Positions 45,534-53,711 of a DNA stretch of 64,000 nucleotides are shown here, piece after piece. Origin of the DNA: Klebsiella pneumoniae (lineage in GTDB: Bacteria > Myxococcota_A > UBA796 > SXON01). The stretch lies in the NCBI GenBank assembly GCA_945861635.1, contig CAMAWH010000010.1:62001-126000 (forward strand), written 5' to 3'. The first letter of the stretch is position 1. The number at the start of each line of letters is the position of its first letter. Made by a program: the position numbers and the translations under genes. The notes beneath the pieces are model-generated. The model did not search any database. It saw only the letters and a list, made by a program, of their open reading frames with translations, and was not told the origin of the DNA.

Positions 45534-45833
45534 CTACTTGACCATGAACGCGATGACGAAGCCGAGAATCGTCAGCGATTCCGTAAGGGCAAGGCCGATG
45601 ATCATCGGCGTGAACAGCGAACCGGCGGCCTGCGGGTTGCGCGCCATGCCTTCAAGCGCGGCGCTCGCGGTCTTTCCTTGACCCATGCCGCAACCGAGCG
45701 CGGCCAGACCGACTGCGAGGCCGGCGCCGACGGCCTTCATGCCCGCATCCCCGCCGTCCTGCGCGAACGCAAGGCCCGTCGAGGCGACGAAAAGGAGTCC
45801 GGTGCGAGAGAGAGTGGTGACGACAACGTTCAT
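45534..45833 (-). CDS. atpE: ATP synthase subunit c with a leader segment
   Basis: A 99-residue proteolipid. ATG 45833 follows TAGGAG with suitable spacing and gives a leader MNVVVTTLSRTGLLFVASTG before the usual two helices. Helix one is about 35-58 (GLAVGLAALGCGMGQG) and helix two about 74-97 (MIIGLALTESLTILGFVIAF), joined by the polar loop ARNPQA. Gln52 and Glu85 of the ion-binding site are present. Some deltaproteobacterial c subunits have such an N-terminal leader. It is part of F0, with atpB and atpI just upstream. A longer reading to 45890 overlaps atpB and is not preferred. Confidence 0.93.
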   Translation of the reverse strand: MNVVVTTLSRTGLLFVASTGLAFAQDGGDAGMKAVGAGLAVGLAALGCGMGQGKTASAALEGMARNPQAAGSLFTPMIIGLALTESLTILGFVIAFMVK

Positions 45834-45861
45834 GACAGCTCCTACGAGAGAGTGAGGCGGA

Positions 45862-46716
45862 TCAGTGGTGTTCTTCATGAGCAACGGCAAGGCTCAGGTA
45901 GATCGTGGATAAAAGTGTAAATACGAAGGCCTGCAGGAAACAGACCAGCAGCCCGAGGGCGTAGAAGGGGAGCGGAAACAAAGTGCCGGCGAGCAACCCG
46001 AGGACGCTGGGCAGGCCCGACCCCAGGTCTCGAATGACGCCCGCGACGAGGTGGTCCGCAAAGATGTTTGCCGTGAGCCGGATCGAAAGCGTGGCAGGCC
46101 GAATCAGCAGGCCAAACGCCTCAACGACGAGGATCAGGATGTTCACGGGGATCATGATGAGAGGCAACTTCGGGCCCCACAGGTGCTTGAAATACCCAAA
46201 GCCATTCCGCGCCACGCCGGCGACGTTGAAGGCGATGAAGACGCACAGGGCGAGCGCGAAGTTCGTCGAGAAGTCTTCCGTGGCGGGCAGAATTCCCGGG
46301 ATGAAGCCCAGAAGATTCGAAACGAGGATGTACGTGAAAAGGGCCGCGAGAAACGGAAAATAGAAGACCGCATCCTTGTGGCCGAGCGTGCCGCCGACGA
46401 GTCCGGTGAGCGACTCCGTCAAGACCTCGAAGAGGTTGCGAGGCGTGAGGCTGCTGTCCGGAATGTAGCGTTCCGGGGCCGGGCGCTGCATGGCGCGCTC
46501 AAGCCCTTTCCGGGCGAGAAAGGCGAAGAAAAGGATGAAGGCCACCACGGCCCATGCCGTCGGAATCACAAACGCGGCGTGCGGATCCGCGAGCCCGAGC
46601 ATGTGGGCCACCCCGTTCGACGGCCCGAAGCCCGGAAGGAGTTGGAACCACGAGAAATCGCTGATGTTGGCGCGCAACATCGACGTTGCCAAGCTGCCGA
46701 CGAGGGAACCCAACAT
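45862..46716 (-). CDS. atpB: ATP synthase subunit a
   Basis: A 284-residue F0 subunit a. It has about five or six membrane helices, the conserved Arg in RPATLSIRLTANIFADHLV (about 210-228), needed for ion transfer to the c ring, and the final helices with LPFYALGLLVCFLQAFVFTLLSTIYLSL. Start ATG 46716 is one base after the atpI stop, so the genes are tightly packed. Only a, c and an I-type protein are found here; the delta-alpha-gamma-beta-epsilon and b genes must be elsewhere. Confidence 0.95.
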   Translation of the reverse strand: MLGSLVGSLATSMLRANISDFSWFQLLPGFGPSNGVAHMLGLADPHAAFVIPTAWAVVAFILFFAFLARKGLERAMQRPAPERYIPDSSLTPRNLFEVLTESLTGLVGGTLGHKDAVFYFPFLAALFTYILVSNLLGFIPGILPATEDFSTNFALALCVFIAFNVAGVARNGFGYFKHLWGPKLPLIMIPVNILILVVEAFGLLIRPATLSIRLTANIFADHLVAGVIRDLGSGLPSVLGLLAGTLFPLPFYALGLLVCFLQAFVFTLLSTIYLSLAVAHEEHH

Positions 46717-46717
46717 G

Positions 46718-47053
46718 TCAGCTCTCCAGCGGGCGAGCAGCGCCCGCGAGCGCGCGCACAAGCACTGCGAGGTTCATCGAGAAGAAGCCGACGAGCGCCG
46801 GCGCCGGGGGAAGGACGCTGACCAGCGTGAGGGCGAGGCCGATGGCAAACGCCAGCTTCATCGGCAGATGCCACGACCGGCCAGAGCGCAGAATTTCATG
46901 CGCCACGAGGGTTGTGACGAGGAGGTTGAGGAACGACGCCCCGGCGCCCACCGCCACCGCGAATCCAACCTCTACGCCAAACGCGAGGCCCGCGACAACC
47001 AACGCGAAACCGGCAAGGGCGGTGTCACGAAGCAGCGTGGTTGGGGCAATCAT
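46718..47053 (-). CDS. atpI: ATP synthase I-like small membrane protein
   Basis: A 111-residue hydrophobic protein with four predicted helices (about 10-30, 33-52, 62-82, 85-105), located directly before atpB. Size, topology and position match the AtpI/ATP synthase I family, which helps the c ring assemble or carries Mg ions. The start ATG 47053 was preferred to the longer reading at 47119, which would overlap the promoter region. Sequence conservation in this family is weak, so the call leans on position. Confidence 0.7.
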   Translation of the reverse strand: MIAPTTLLRDTALAGFALVVAGLAFGVEVGFAVAVGAGASFLNLLVTTLVAHEILRSGRSWHLPMKLAFAIGLALTLVSVLPPAPALVGFFSMNLAVLVRALAGAARPLES

Positions 47054-47100
47054 CGTGGGGTTCCGCGGCCCGGCGGGTTGGGTACCCCCCGGGGCCGCGC

Positions 47101-47129
47101 GCAATAATCCGCGCGTCACGCGATGTCAA
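47101..47129 (-). promoter_or_regulatory. Candidate promoter of the atpI-atpB-atpE operon
   Basis: On the minus strand TTGACA (47129-47124) is followed after 17 bases by TATTGC (47106-47101), with the -35 box perfect and the -10 box 3 of 6. It overlaps the end of the nuclease gene. Below it a 7-bp inverted repeat GCGGCCC/GGGCCGC precedes the atpI start. Support is from sequence only. Confidence 0.4.
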
Positions 47130-47692
47130 CGGCAGGCTCCCCAGAGCCCCAACCCTTCGTCACGGGCGGCTCGCTCATCGGCGTGAATTTCATCCTCAAA
47201 ACTGTCATTTGGCGCGATGGAAAGGTCGTACGCGTATCCGCCCCGGGCCAAACGCCGATTGAAGAATCCGGCGTCCGTGTCGTCTCTGAAAACGTAGGCG
47301 AGCGTGCGATCATATGGGTCCAAACAATCTTTATCGAAAGTGAGCCAGACGAGTCGACCACCGAGATTCGACTCCGTGAAGGCGGCCGCAACGTCGCCGT
47401 AGCACTCCGCCGGCTCATCATGTGCCACTTCTGGGGTGTCTACGCCGATGAACCGTGTGTTTAGCTCCGCCGAGCCGTCCTCCGGCTGCACCCAAGCGGT
47501 GTCGCCATCCACGACATGCACGACCCGCCCGAGGACAGGGACCGCGCAGGCATCGGTCCCTGCGGGGAGACCGGCGAGCGCGCGAACGCGCGCGTCGTCG
47601 TCCGCGTCACCCGAATCGTCAGCCGAGTCGTCCTGGGCTACGGCGGCGGTGTCGCTGCCCTCCGGCGGATGACACGCGACCGCCCAGAACAT
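47126..47692 (-). CDS. Lipoprotein thermonuclease (SNase family)
   Basis: A 188-residue protein with a short signal peptide and probable lipobox AVAC (Cys7), then an Asp/Ser/Ala-rich spacer and a staphylococcal-nuclease domain (about 55-188). The catalytic pattern is seen in RFIGVDTPEVAH (Arg, Asp, Glu) and DPYDRTLAYVF (the second Arg). This is a calcium-dependent nuclease family, and a surface-anchored form could degrade environmental DNA. The start overlaps the gyrA stop, so it may share its transcript, an unexpected pairing. Confidence 0.88.
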   Translation of the reverse strand: MFWAVACHPPEGSDTAAVAQDDSADDSGDADDDARVRALAGLPAGTDACAVPVLGRVVHVVDGDTAWVQPEDGSAELNTRFIGVDTPEVAHDEPAECYGDVAAAFTESNLGGRLVWLTFDKDCLDPYDRTLAYVFRDDTDAGFFNRRLARGGYAYDLSIAPNDSFEDEIHADERAARDEGLGLWGACR

Positions 47693-50280
47693 CAGGACTC
47701 TTCCGGCTCGCTGCCGCCGCCCGCACTGCCATCGTCCGCACCGTCGGGCACGTCGTCGGCCACGCCCTCCGTCACGCTCTCGACCTCGGCCCCGTCGACG
47801 GGCGCCGCGACCTCACCCGGCTCCTCTCCGGTGTCCTCGACGCGCGCAATCGCGACGATCCGCTCTCCCTCTTCCAGACGCATCAGGCGTACCCCCTTGG
47901 TGTTTCGCCCGACGACCCGGATGTCGCTCGCGCGCATGCGAATGACGCGGCCGGTGTCGGTGATGAGCATGACCTGATCATCATCGCCGACGATCACGCC
48001 GCCGACGACATCTCCATTGCGCTCGTCTGTTTGAATGTCGATGACACCGCGGCCAGCGCGCCCCTGCAGTCGGTATTGTTCCAGCAACGTGCGTTTTCCG
48101 TACCCGCGCGATGTCGCCGTGAGCAGGTAGCCAACGGCGTCGTGCGGAAGGGCCTCGATGTCCACGATCACGTCGTCATCGACAAGATCGATGCCCCGAA
48201 CGCCGCGGGAAACGCGGCCCATCGGGCGCACGTCTTCCCCTTCGAAGCGAATCGACATGCCGGCTTTCGTGGTGATCAACAGTTCGCGATCGCGCCCTGC
48301 CAGCTTCACGCTCAGCAATTCGTCGCCTTCGACGACATCACACGCGGTGAGGCCCCGACCGCGAATGTTCCCGTAGGCGCTCAATACCGTGCGCTTGACC
48401 AAGCCGTTGCGGGAGCAGAACACCAGGTCCGTCTCCGCTTCGAAGTCTCTTACGTTGACTACGGAAGCCACCTTTTCACCGGTTTCGAGCTGGACCAGGT
48501 TGACGATAGGCTTGCCCTTCGAGGTGGGGCTCGCCTCCGGAACGTCCGCCACCCTAAGCCAGTACATGTACCCCGTGTTCGTGAAAATGAGCAGGTACGA
48601 ATGGGTGTTTGCCACGAACAGATCGACGACGAAATCCTCGTCACGCGTGGCCATTCCGGTACGGCCGAGGCCGCCGCGCTTCTGCATGCGGTACTCGTCC
48701 ATCGACGTGCGCTTGATGTACCCGCGATGCGACAACGTCACGATCTGGTCCTCGTCGGCGATGAAGTCCAGCGAGGAAAGATTTGTCCGCTCCTCGATGA
48801 TTCGTGTTCGGCGCACGTCTCCGTACTTCTCCCGCACCTCGACGAGTTCAGCACGCACCAGCGCCCAAAACTTCGTGTCGTCGGACAGCAGTTCGCTCAG
48901 CCGCGAAATCTCCGCCTGCACGGCGGTGTATTCCTCCTCCAACTTCTCGCGTTCGAGGCCCGTCAACCGCTGCAGGCGCATGTCCAAAATCGCCTGCGCC
49001 TGAATTTCCGAGAGTCCGAAATTCACGCAAAGGCCCATCCGAGCCTCATCGGTCGTGCGCGACGCGCGGATCAGCGCGATGACCGCGTCGATGTTGTCCA
49101 GCGCGATCCGCAAGCCCTCCAGAATGTGGGCGCGATCCTTCAGCTTTCGCAGCTCGTACCGGATGCGGCGCAACGTCACCTCACGCCGATGTCCGAGGTA
49201 GTACTGTAGCATTTCCTTGAGTGTGAGCACGCGCGGGCGCTGCTGCACAATCGCCAGCATGATGATGCCGAACGTTGTTTGAAGCTGCGTTTGCTTGAAC
49301 AGGTGGTTCTGCACGATTTCGCGGATGGCATCACGCTTCAGTTCAATGACAACGCGCATTCCCTTTCGGTTGCTCTCGTCACGGACGGCGTGAATGCCAT
49401 CGAGACGTTTGTCCTTCACCAGCTCGGCGATTTCTTCCTGCAAACGGGCCTTGTTCACCTGGAACGGGAGCTCGGTAATGATGATCGCCTCGCGACCATC
49501 CACCTCCTCAAATTCCGTCATGCCGCGCATGATCACCTTTCCGCGCCCGGTTTCGTACGCCTCCTTCACGCCGTCGCGGCCCAGAATCATGCCGGCCGTC
49601 GGAAAGTCCGGCGCGGGAATGAACTTCATCAGCTCCATGATGGATAGTTCTGGGTTTTCGATCAAAGCCAACAGCCCATCGATGACTTCGGTCAGGTTGT
49701 GCGGCGGAATCTTCGTCGCCATGCCGACGGCAATGCCTTCCGAGCCATTCACCAACAGGTTCGGGAACGCGGCCGGGAGCACGATCGGCTCCTCCAGCTT
49801 GCCGTCGAAGTTGGGTTGGAAATCAACCGTTTCTTTGTCGATATCGCCGAGCAGCTCCTCTCCAAGCGCGGTCATCCGACACTCGGTGTACCGATACGCG
49901 GCCGGATTATCCCCGTCGACCGACCCGAAATTTCCCTGACCGTCGATGAGCAGGTACCGGAGATTCCACGGCTGCGCCATGCGCACAAGCGCGTCGTACA
50001 CGGAGAGATCGCCGTGCGGATGGTACTTTCCCAACACCTCTCCGACAACGTTCGCGCACTTGCGATACGGGCGGTTGTGGTGAAGGCCGTTGCGGAGCAT
50101 GGCGTACAGGATTCGTCGATGCACCGGTTTCAAACCGTCTCGAACATCGGGCAGCGCTCGACCAACGATGACGGACATCGAGTAATCAAGATACGACGAG
50201 CGCATTTCGTCCTGAATCTGGACGGGAATGAGATGGCGCGCGATTGGGTCCAACGTGGGCTCCGGCGGGGACGCCGGCAT
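47692..50280 (-). CDS. gyrA: DNA gyrase subunit A
   Basis: An 862-residue type-IIA topoisomerase A subunit. The winged-helix region has the active-site Tyr131 in [10 protein letters not shown]. The C-terminal beta-pinwheel carries a GyrA-box-like [10 protein letters not shown], which favours GyrA over ParC. The tail is acidic. Within the quinolone-resistance region the sequence is HGDLSVYD (89-96), with Leu92 at the position of E. coli Ser83 and Asp96 at that of Asp87. Length is close to E. coli GyrA. It diverges from htpG with 113 bases between. Confidence 0.95.
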   Translation of the reverse strand: MPASPPEPTLDPIARHLIPVQIQDEMRSSYLDYSMSVIVGRALPDVRDGLKPVHRRILYAMLRNGLHHNRPYRKCANVVGEVLGKYHPHGDLSVYDALVRMAQPWNLRYLLIDGQGNFGSVDGDNPAAYRYTECRMTALGEELLGDIDKETVDFQPNFDGKLEEPIVLPAAFPNLLVNGSEGIAVGMATKIPPHNLTEVIDGLLALIENPELSIMELMKFIPAPDFPTAGMILGRDGVKEAYETGRGKVIMRGMTEFEEVDGREAIIITELPFQVNKARLQEEIAELVKDKRLDGIHAVRDESNRKGMRVVIELKRDAIREIVQNHLFKQTQLQTTFGIIMLAIVQQRPRVLTLKEMLQYYLGHRREVTLRRIRYELRKLKDRAHILEGLRIALDNIDAVIALIRASRTTDEARMGLCVNFGLSEIQAQAILDMRLQRLTGLEREKLEEEYTAVQAEISRLSELLSDDTKFWALVRAELVEVREKYGDVRRTRIIEERTNLSSLDFIADEDQIVTLSHRGYIKRTSMDEYRMQKRGGLGRTGMATRDEDFVVDLFVANTHSYLLIFTNTGYMYWLRVADVPEASPTSKGKPIVNLVQLETGEKVASVVNVRDFEAETDLVFCSRNGLVKRTVLSAYGNIRGRGLTACDVVEGDELLSVKLAGRDRELLITTKAGMSIRFEGEDVRPMGRVSRGVRGIDLVDDDVIVDIEALPHDAVGYLLTATSRGYGKRTLLEQYRLQGRAGRGVIDIQTDERNGDVVGGVIVGDDDQVMLITDTGRVIRMRASDIRVVGRNTKGVRLMRLEEGERIVAIARVEDTGEEPGEVAAPVDGAEVESVTEGVADDVPDGADDGSAGGGSEPEES

Positions 50281-50393
50281 CTAACCGATTGGCTGCCACG
50301 CCCGGGCGAACCGCTTGACGTCCGCGCGTTCCGTCCCTATCTCCCCGACGCACTCCGCGCGGCGCTCCGCCGTGCCCGGCACCCGGTGACCCC

Positions 50394-52229
50394 ATGGGCG
50401 ATACCCTTCCGTTTCAGGCAGAAGTCAAGCAACTTCTTGATCTGGTCGTCCATTCCCTGTATTCGGACCGTGAGATTTTCCTCCGCGAGCTGATCAGCAA
50501 CGCGTCGGACGCGCTGGACCGCGCGCGTTTCGTGTCGCTACAAGACACCACCCTCCGCCCGGCCGAGGGCGAGGCAGCGGTAAGTCTGGCGTTCGACAAG
50601 GAGAAGGGTACGCTCACCATTTCCGACAACGGCATCGGCCTCACCCGGGAGCAGGCCATCGAACATCTGGGCACCATCGCCCGGTCGGGAACGAAAGCCT
50701 TCGCGGCGGCCCTGAAGGAGCGCGGTACAGCGACCGACGGCCTCATCGGGCAGTTCGGCGTAGGTTTTTACGCCAGCTTCATGGTGGCGCATCGCGTGGA
50801 AGTGCTTTCCCTCTCGGGGGAGAGCGGCGCGGAGCCGATTCGTTGGGAAAGTGACGGCGCCGGCGAGTTTTCGATTGAGCCCGGGACGCGGGCCACACGC
50901 GGCACCGACGTCGTGCTGCACATGCGCTCGGACGCGTTGGAATTTCTCGATTCACACAAGTTGAAGGACATCATCGGCAAGCACAGCGATTTTGTTCACT
51001 ACGCCATCCTCCTCGACGGCGAGCGCGCGAATCAGCCGAGCGCCCTCTGGCAGAAGAACGCGCAGGACACCACGAACGAGGAATACACCGCCTTTTACCG
51101 GCACACTTCGGACGACTGGCAGGACCCGTTGGCGTGGGTGCATTTCAAAAGCGAGGCGCCACTCGAGTTCTCCTCGATTTTGTACTTCCCATCGAAGCGC
51201 CCATACGACCTTGATCATCCCGACGTCAAGCGCGGGCTTCGCCTTTTTCAACGCCGCGTCATGGTGCTGGAGAGCGCGGATCACTTCCTGCCCCGGTACT
51301 TGCGGTTCGTCCGCGGAGTCGTCGATGCGCCAGAAGTCCAACTGAACGTCAGTCGGGAAATCCTGCAGAACACGCCCGTGATCGCGGCAATTCGAAAGCA
51401 ACTCGTGAAGCGCGTGTTGCGCCGCCTGCGGGAGATCTCCCGCGAGGACGTTGCCCTCTACACCCGCTTCTACGAACAATTCGGGGTGACGCTGAAAGAG
51501 GGTGTGGCCGAGGATCGTGACAACGCTGAGCAGATCGCACCGCTTTTGCGCTTCCGGACGACCGAAAGTGGCGACGACTGGCGGGACCTGGCCGCGCTGA
51601 AGGCCGACCGAAAGGAGGGACAGGAAGCGATCTGGTACCTCACGGGGCTTGATCTCGAACGGATGCGGCATTCCCCGCAGTTGGAGCGGTTCCGCAAGAA
51701 GGGGTGGGAGGTCATGTTGCTTTCGGACCCCGTGGACGAATGGGTGGTCATGAACCTGTCCGAGTTTGACGGCGTTGCGTTGAAAAGCATCGCAAGGGGC
51801 GAAGTGACGGATGGCGCCGACGACCCCATCGCTGACGAGGCGAAAAAGCACGCCGAACCGTTCACCCTGTGGATGTCGACGCTGCTCGCCGGGAAGGTCG
51901 CGAGTGTTCGCGCATCCAGCCGTTTGACCGAGAGTCCGTCGGTCCTCGTCGATGGCGAGGGCGGAGTGTCCGGGAACATGGAGCGCATCCTCCGCGCCGC
52001 CCGCCAGGACGTGCCGCGCGCCAACCGCGTTCTGGAGGTAAATCCCGAACACCCCTTGGTGAAGCGCCTGATTTCGCTGCACGCTGACGGGAAGACAGAG
52101 GCCGCCGAGCCGCTTGCGCGTCTGCTCCTTGACCACGCACATCTCGCGGAGGGGCAGCTCGACGATACCGTCGGCTTCGCGTCACGTTTGCAGGCGTTGA
52201 TGCTGCGCGCCTGTGACGTCGCGGCGTAG
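50394..52229 (+). CDS. htpG: Hsp90 chaperone HtpG
   Basis: A 611-residue ATP-dependent chaperone. N-terminal GHKL motifs are present: LRELISNASDALD (about 29-41), DNGIGL and GQFGVGFYASFMVA (about 119-132). The middle domain has LNVSREILQ and the C-terminal dimerisation domain follows. The size is typical of bacterial HtpG, which helps refold client proteins under heat or oxidative stress. It stands alone and converges on the lipoprotein gene at 52247. Confidence 0.97.
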   Translation: MGDTLPFQAEVKQLLDLVVHSLYSDREIFLRELISNASDALDRARFVSLQDTTLRPAEGEAAVSLAFDKEKGTLTISDNGIGLTREQAIEHLGTIARSGTKAFAAALKERGTATDGLIGQFGVGFYASFMVAHRVEVLSLSGESGAEPIRWESDGAGEFSIEPGTRATRGTDVVLHMRSDALEFLDSHKLKDIIGKHSDFVHYAILLDGERANQPSALWQKNAQDTTNEEYTAFYRHTSDDWQDPLAWVHFKSEAPLEFSSILYFPSKRPYDLDHPDVKRGLRLFQRRVMVLESADHFLPRYLRFVRGVVDAPEVQLNVSREILQNTPVIAAIRKQLVKRVLRRLREISREDVALYTRFYEQFGVTLKEGVAEDRDNAEQIAPLLRFRTTESGDDWRDLAALKADRKEGQEAIWYLTGLDLERMRHSPQLERFRKKGWEVMLLSDPVDEWVVMNLSEFDGVALKSIARGEVTDGADDPIADEAKKHAEPFTLWMSTLLAGKVASVRASSRLTESPSVLVDGEGGVSGNMERILRAARQDVPRANRVLEVNPEHPLVKRLISLHADGKTEAAEPLARLLLDHAHLAEGQLDDTVGFASRLQALMLRACDVAA

Positions 52230-52246
52230 TCGGTGCGTCGGCGAGG

Positions 52247-52930
52247 CTATTCGCCGTTCACGACCGCCATCGCATCGAGGTCGAACCCGCCGCCGACACC
52301 CGCGTAGTCGCTCACGCCAGCGTCGCGAACGCGGACATAGGCGGCACGGGCAAGGCCGATGTCCGCCAGATCGTAGGCGTCCCCGCCCGCGGTAGCGGGG
52401 TCGGTAGGATCGACGCCATTCGTGGCGTTGGCGTATACAAAAGCGACGCCGGCGCACCCCGGGAAAGCATCCGCCGCGTTCGTCGCGTCGCAGGGCCACT
52501 CGTACCAGGTCGTTCCATCGGCACTCGCGGCGACGACGCCCGGTTCGAGCCAGCCCGGAAACGGATTCTCAAAGACGAGCAGATCGGCACCCTCCCCGTC
52601 GATGAGCGTGATGTCATCGAACTGCACGACGATCTCCCCTTCCCGACCGAGCGACACGACATCCGTCGATCCTCCGCCCCCCCCCGGCGCCATCGGCGAG
52701 CCGAGCACGACGTCCGGCAAGCGGTCCTGCCCGTACCCGGACGCCTCCCCAGGGAGGAACGAGACCACGAGATCGATGAACGGATCCTCGGCCGGAGCCG
52801 AGTCGCCGGTGTCGTCCGCGCCTGAGTCCGAACGCCCCGAATCGGCGGTGTCCCCGGAAACAGCCGTGTCCGCGCCGGCAGGCTTTCCGCCCACCGACGC
52901 GCACGCCGCCATTAAAAAGGCGATCACCAC
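52247..52930 (-). CDS. Cobalamin-riboswitch-controlled lipoprotein with surface-protein domain
   Basis: A 227-residue lipoprotein with a GTG start at 52930 (signal VVIAFLMAAC, lipobox Cys10) one base after the stop of the upstream gene. An Asp/Ser/Gly-rich spacer (about 18-48) is followed by one beta-rich domain: VVSFLPGEASGYGQ, LPDVVLGSP, VSLGREGEIVVQFDD, DLLVFENPF, EPGVVAAS and DGTTWYEWPC. This order resembles the cell-surface proteins encoded in Bacteroidetes cobalamin loci. It shares the B12 riboswitch with the preceding gene. A corrinoid- or ligand-binding surface role is inferred. The longer reading to 53374 is an artefact of the repeat. Confidence 0.8.
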   Translation of the reverse strand: MVIAFLMAACASVGGKPAGADTAVSGDTADSGRSDSGADDTGDSAPAEDPFIDLVVSFLPGEASGYGQDRLPDVVLGSPMAPGGGGGSTDVVSLGREGEIVVQFDDITLIDGEGADLLVFENPFPGWLEPGVVAASADGTTWYEWPCDATNAADAFPGCAGVAFVYANATNGVDPTDPATAGGDAYDLADIGLARAAYVRVRDAGVSDYAGVGGGFDLDAMAVVNGE

Positions 52931-52931
52931 C

Positions 52932-53462
52932 CTATTTGCCGATGAGCATCGTCCAGGCGAAACCGCCGCAACCGGCCGTTGCCGGGTCGGCCGCATCCCA
53001 CGTCGCGCTCGCGGTGGCCGCCTGATCGGCGCCGTCGTACATGGGCTGACAATACCAGAGCTGGTCGGCGCCATCCCACGTCCACGCGAACACACTCCAC
53101 AGGGAGGGATTGTAGGTGTTCGTCGCCGCGTTCTGTGCGATCGCAGCCATCGAAACGTTGTCGTAGGTTGCGATGGCGTACGAGCCATACTCGCCCTGGT
53201 CCCAGAGCACATCCGAGATGGAGTGGTGACCACCCCAGTTGTCATCCCACTCGCCGGCAATGGCGATGTGGTCGGCGTCGGCATCGGCATCGGCATCAGC
53301 ATCAGCATCAGCATCAGCATCGGCATCGGCATCGGCATCGGCATCGGCATCGGCATCGGCATCGGTATCAGCATCGGCGTCGGTCGCCGTGTCCGTACCG
53401 GAATCGACGGCGCCGCCCGAGCAAGCGGCGAGGAATGAGAGTGCGAGAGTAAGGCGGATCAT
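52932..53462 (-). CDS. Riboswitch-controlled lipoprotein with (Asp-Ala)n stalk
   Basis: A 176-residue lipoprotein (signal MIRLTLALSFLAAC, lipobox Cys14) preceded by a strong GGAGAGGAG ribosome binding site. Residues about 24-66 are almost only Asp-Ala, a stiff acidic stalk coded by a hexanucleotide repeat. The folded part (about 67-176) is rich in Trp/Tyr: IAGEWDDNWGGHHSISD, YNPSLWSVFAWTW, LWYCQPMYDG and GCGGFAWTML, with two Cys that could form a disulphide. I know no named family for it. A cobalamin riboswitch precedes it, so it should be made when B12 is scarce. A corrinoid-capturing surface protein is an inference. Confidence 0.85.
   Translation of the reverse strand: MIRLTLALSFLAACSGGAVDSGTDTATDADADTDADADADADADADADADADADADADADADADHIAIAGEWDDNWGGHHSISDVLWDQGEYGSYAIATYDNVSMAAIAQNAATNTYNPSLWSVFAWTWDGADQLWYCQPMYDGADQAATASATWDAADPATAGCGGFAWTMLIGK
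53272..53393 (-). repeat. Hexanucleotide tandem repeat encoding Asp-Ala
   Basis: About twenty 6-base units (GATGCC with GCT and GAC variants on the coding strand) form the stalk of the lipoprotein at 52932. Six-base units keep the frame when copies are gained or lost, so stalk length can vary between strains. Confidence 0.9.
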
Positions 53463-53496
53463 GTTGGCTCCTCTCCAAAACAGGAAAGGGGAAGGA

Positions 53497-53515
53497 GCGC
53501 GGACAATCCGAGCGC
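53497..53515 (-). terminator. Possible riboswitch-linked terminator hairpin
   Basis: GCGC/GCGC and GGA/TCC (53497-53515, two-base bulge, three-base loop) are followed on the minus strand by a pyrimidine-rich tract ending in GTTTT before the ribosome binding site. With the stem CATCCC/GGGATG (53521-53539) upstream it could form alternative structures under riboswitch control. The tract is not a clean T run. Confidence 0.35.
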
Positions 53516-53552
53516 CCGCCCATCCCTGTTCCGGGGATGTGGGGGTGATGAC

Positions 53553-53707
53553 GACGCGTGGGTGTCCCGACTCACGGCCATGTCCCCTCCGCCTTCCCCG
53601 GATGAATCCGAGTGGCTGCCGAAGGGGCGCGTACCGTTTACGGTGGCGGCACCGTGCCGGATTTTCACCGGCTTCCCCGTTGATCTGCGTGAGCAGACCG
53701 ACGCGTC
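53553..53707 (-). promoter_or_regulatory. Cobalamin riboswitch
   Basis: The RNA read from 53707 down matches the cobalamin class element by element. P1 is closed by GACGCGT/ACGCGTC (53701-53707 with 53553-53559). P2 is GGTCTGC/GCAGATC. The core contains GGGAAGCCGGTGAAAATCCG, then CCGCCACCGT (CCGCCACTGT in the consensus), GCCACTCGG and CCGGGGAAGGCGG. The B12-box variant GAGTCGGGACACCC comes near the 3' end. About 155 bases in all, normal for the class. It lies about 90 bases before the lipoprotein start, with a terminator-like hairpin between. Binding of adenosylcobalamin normally turns expression off. The rest of the 53463-53842 gap holds its promoter and no other gene. Confidence 0.93.
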
Positions 53708-53711
53708 ATCT

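Noticed and set aside
52239-52256. CGGCGA/TCGCCG hairpin between htpG and the lipoprotein gene as bidirectional terminator
   Set aside because: No T tract on either side and it includes coding bases of the minus-strand gene.
52931-53374. N-terminal extension of the 52247 gene starting MLIPMPMPMP
   Set aside because: It is an alternative-frame translation of the hexanucleotide repeat. The GTG start at 52930 gives a good lipoprotein signal and sits one base past the upstream stop.
53272-53393. Tandem repeats considered as a CRISPR array
   Set aside because: Units are six bases without spacers and lie in frame in a coding region; they encode Asp-Ala.
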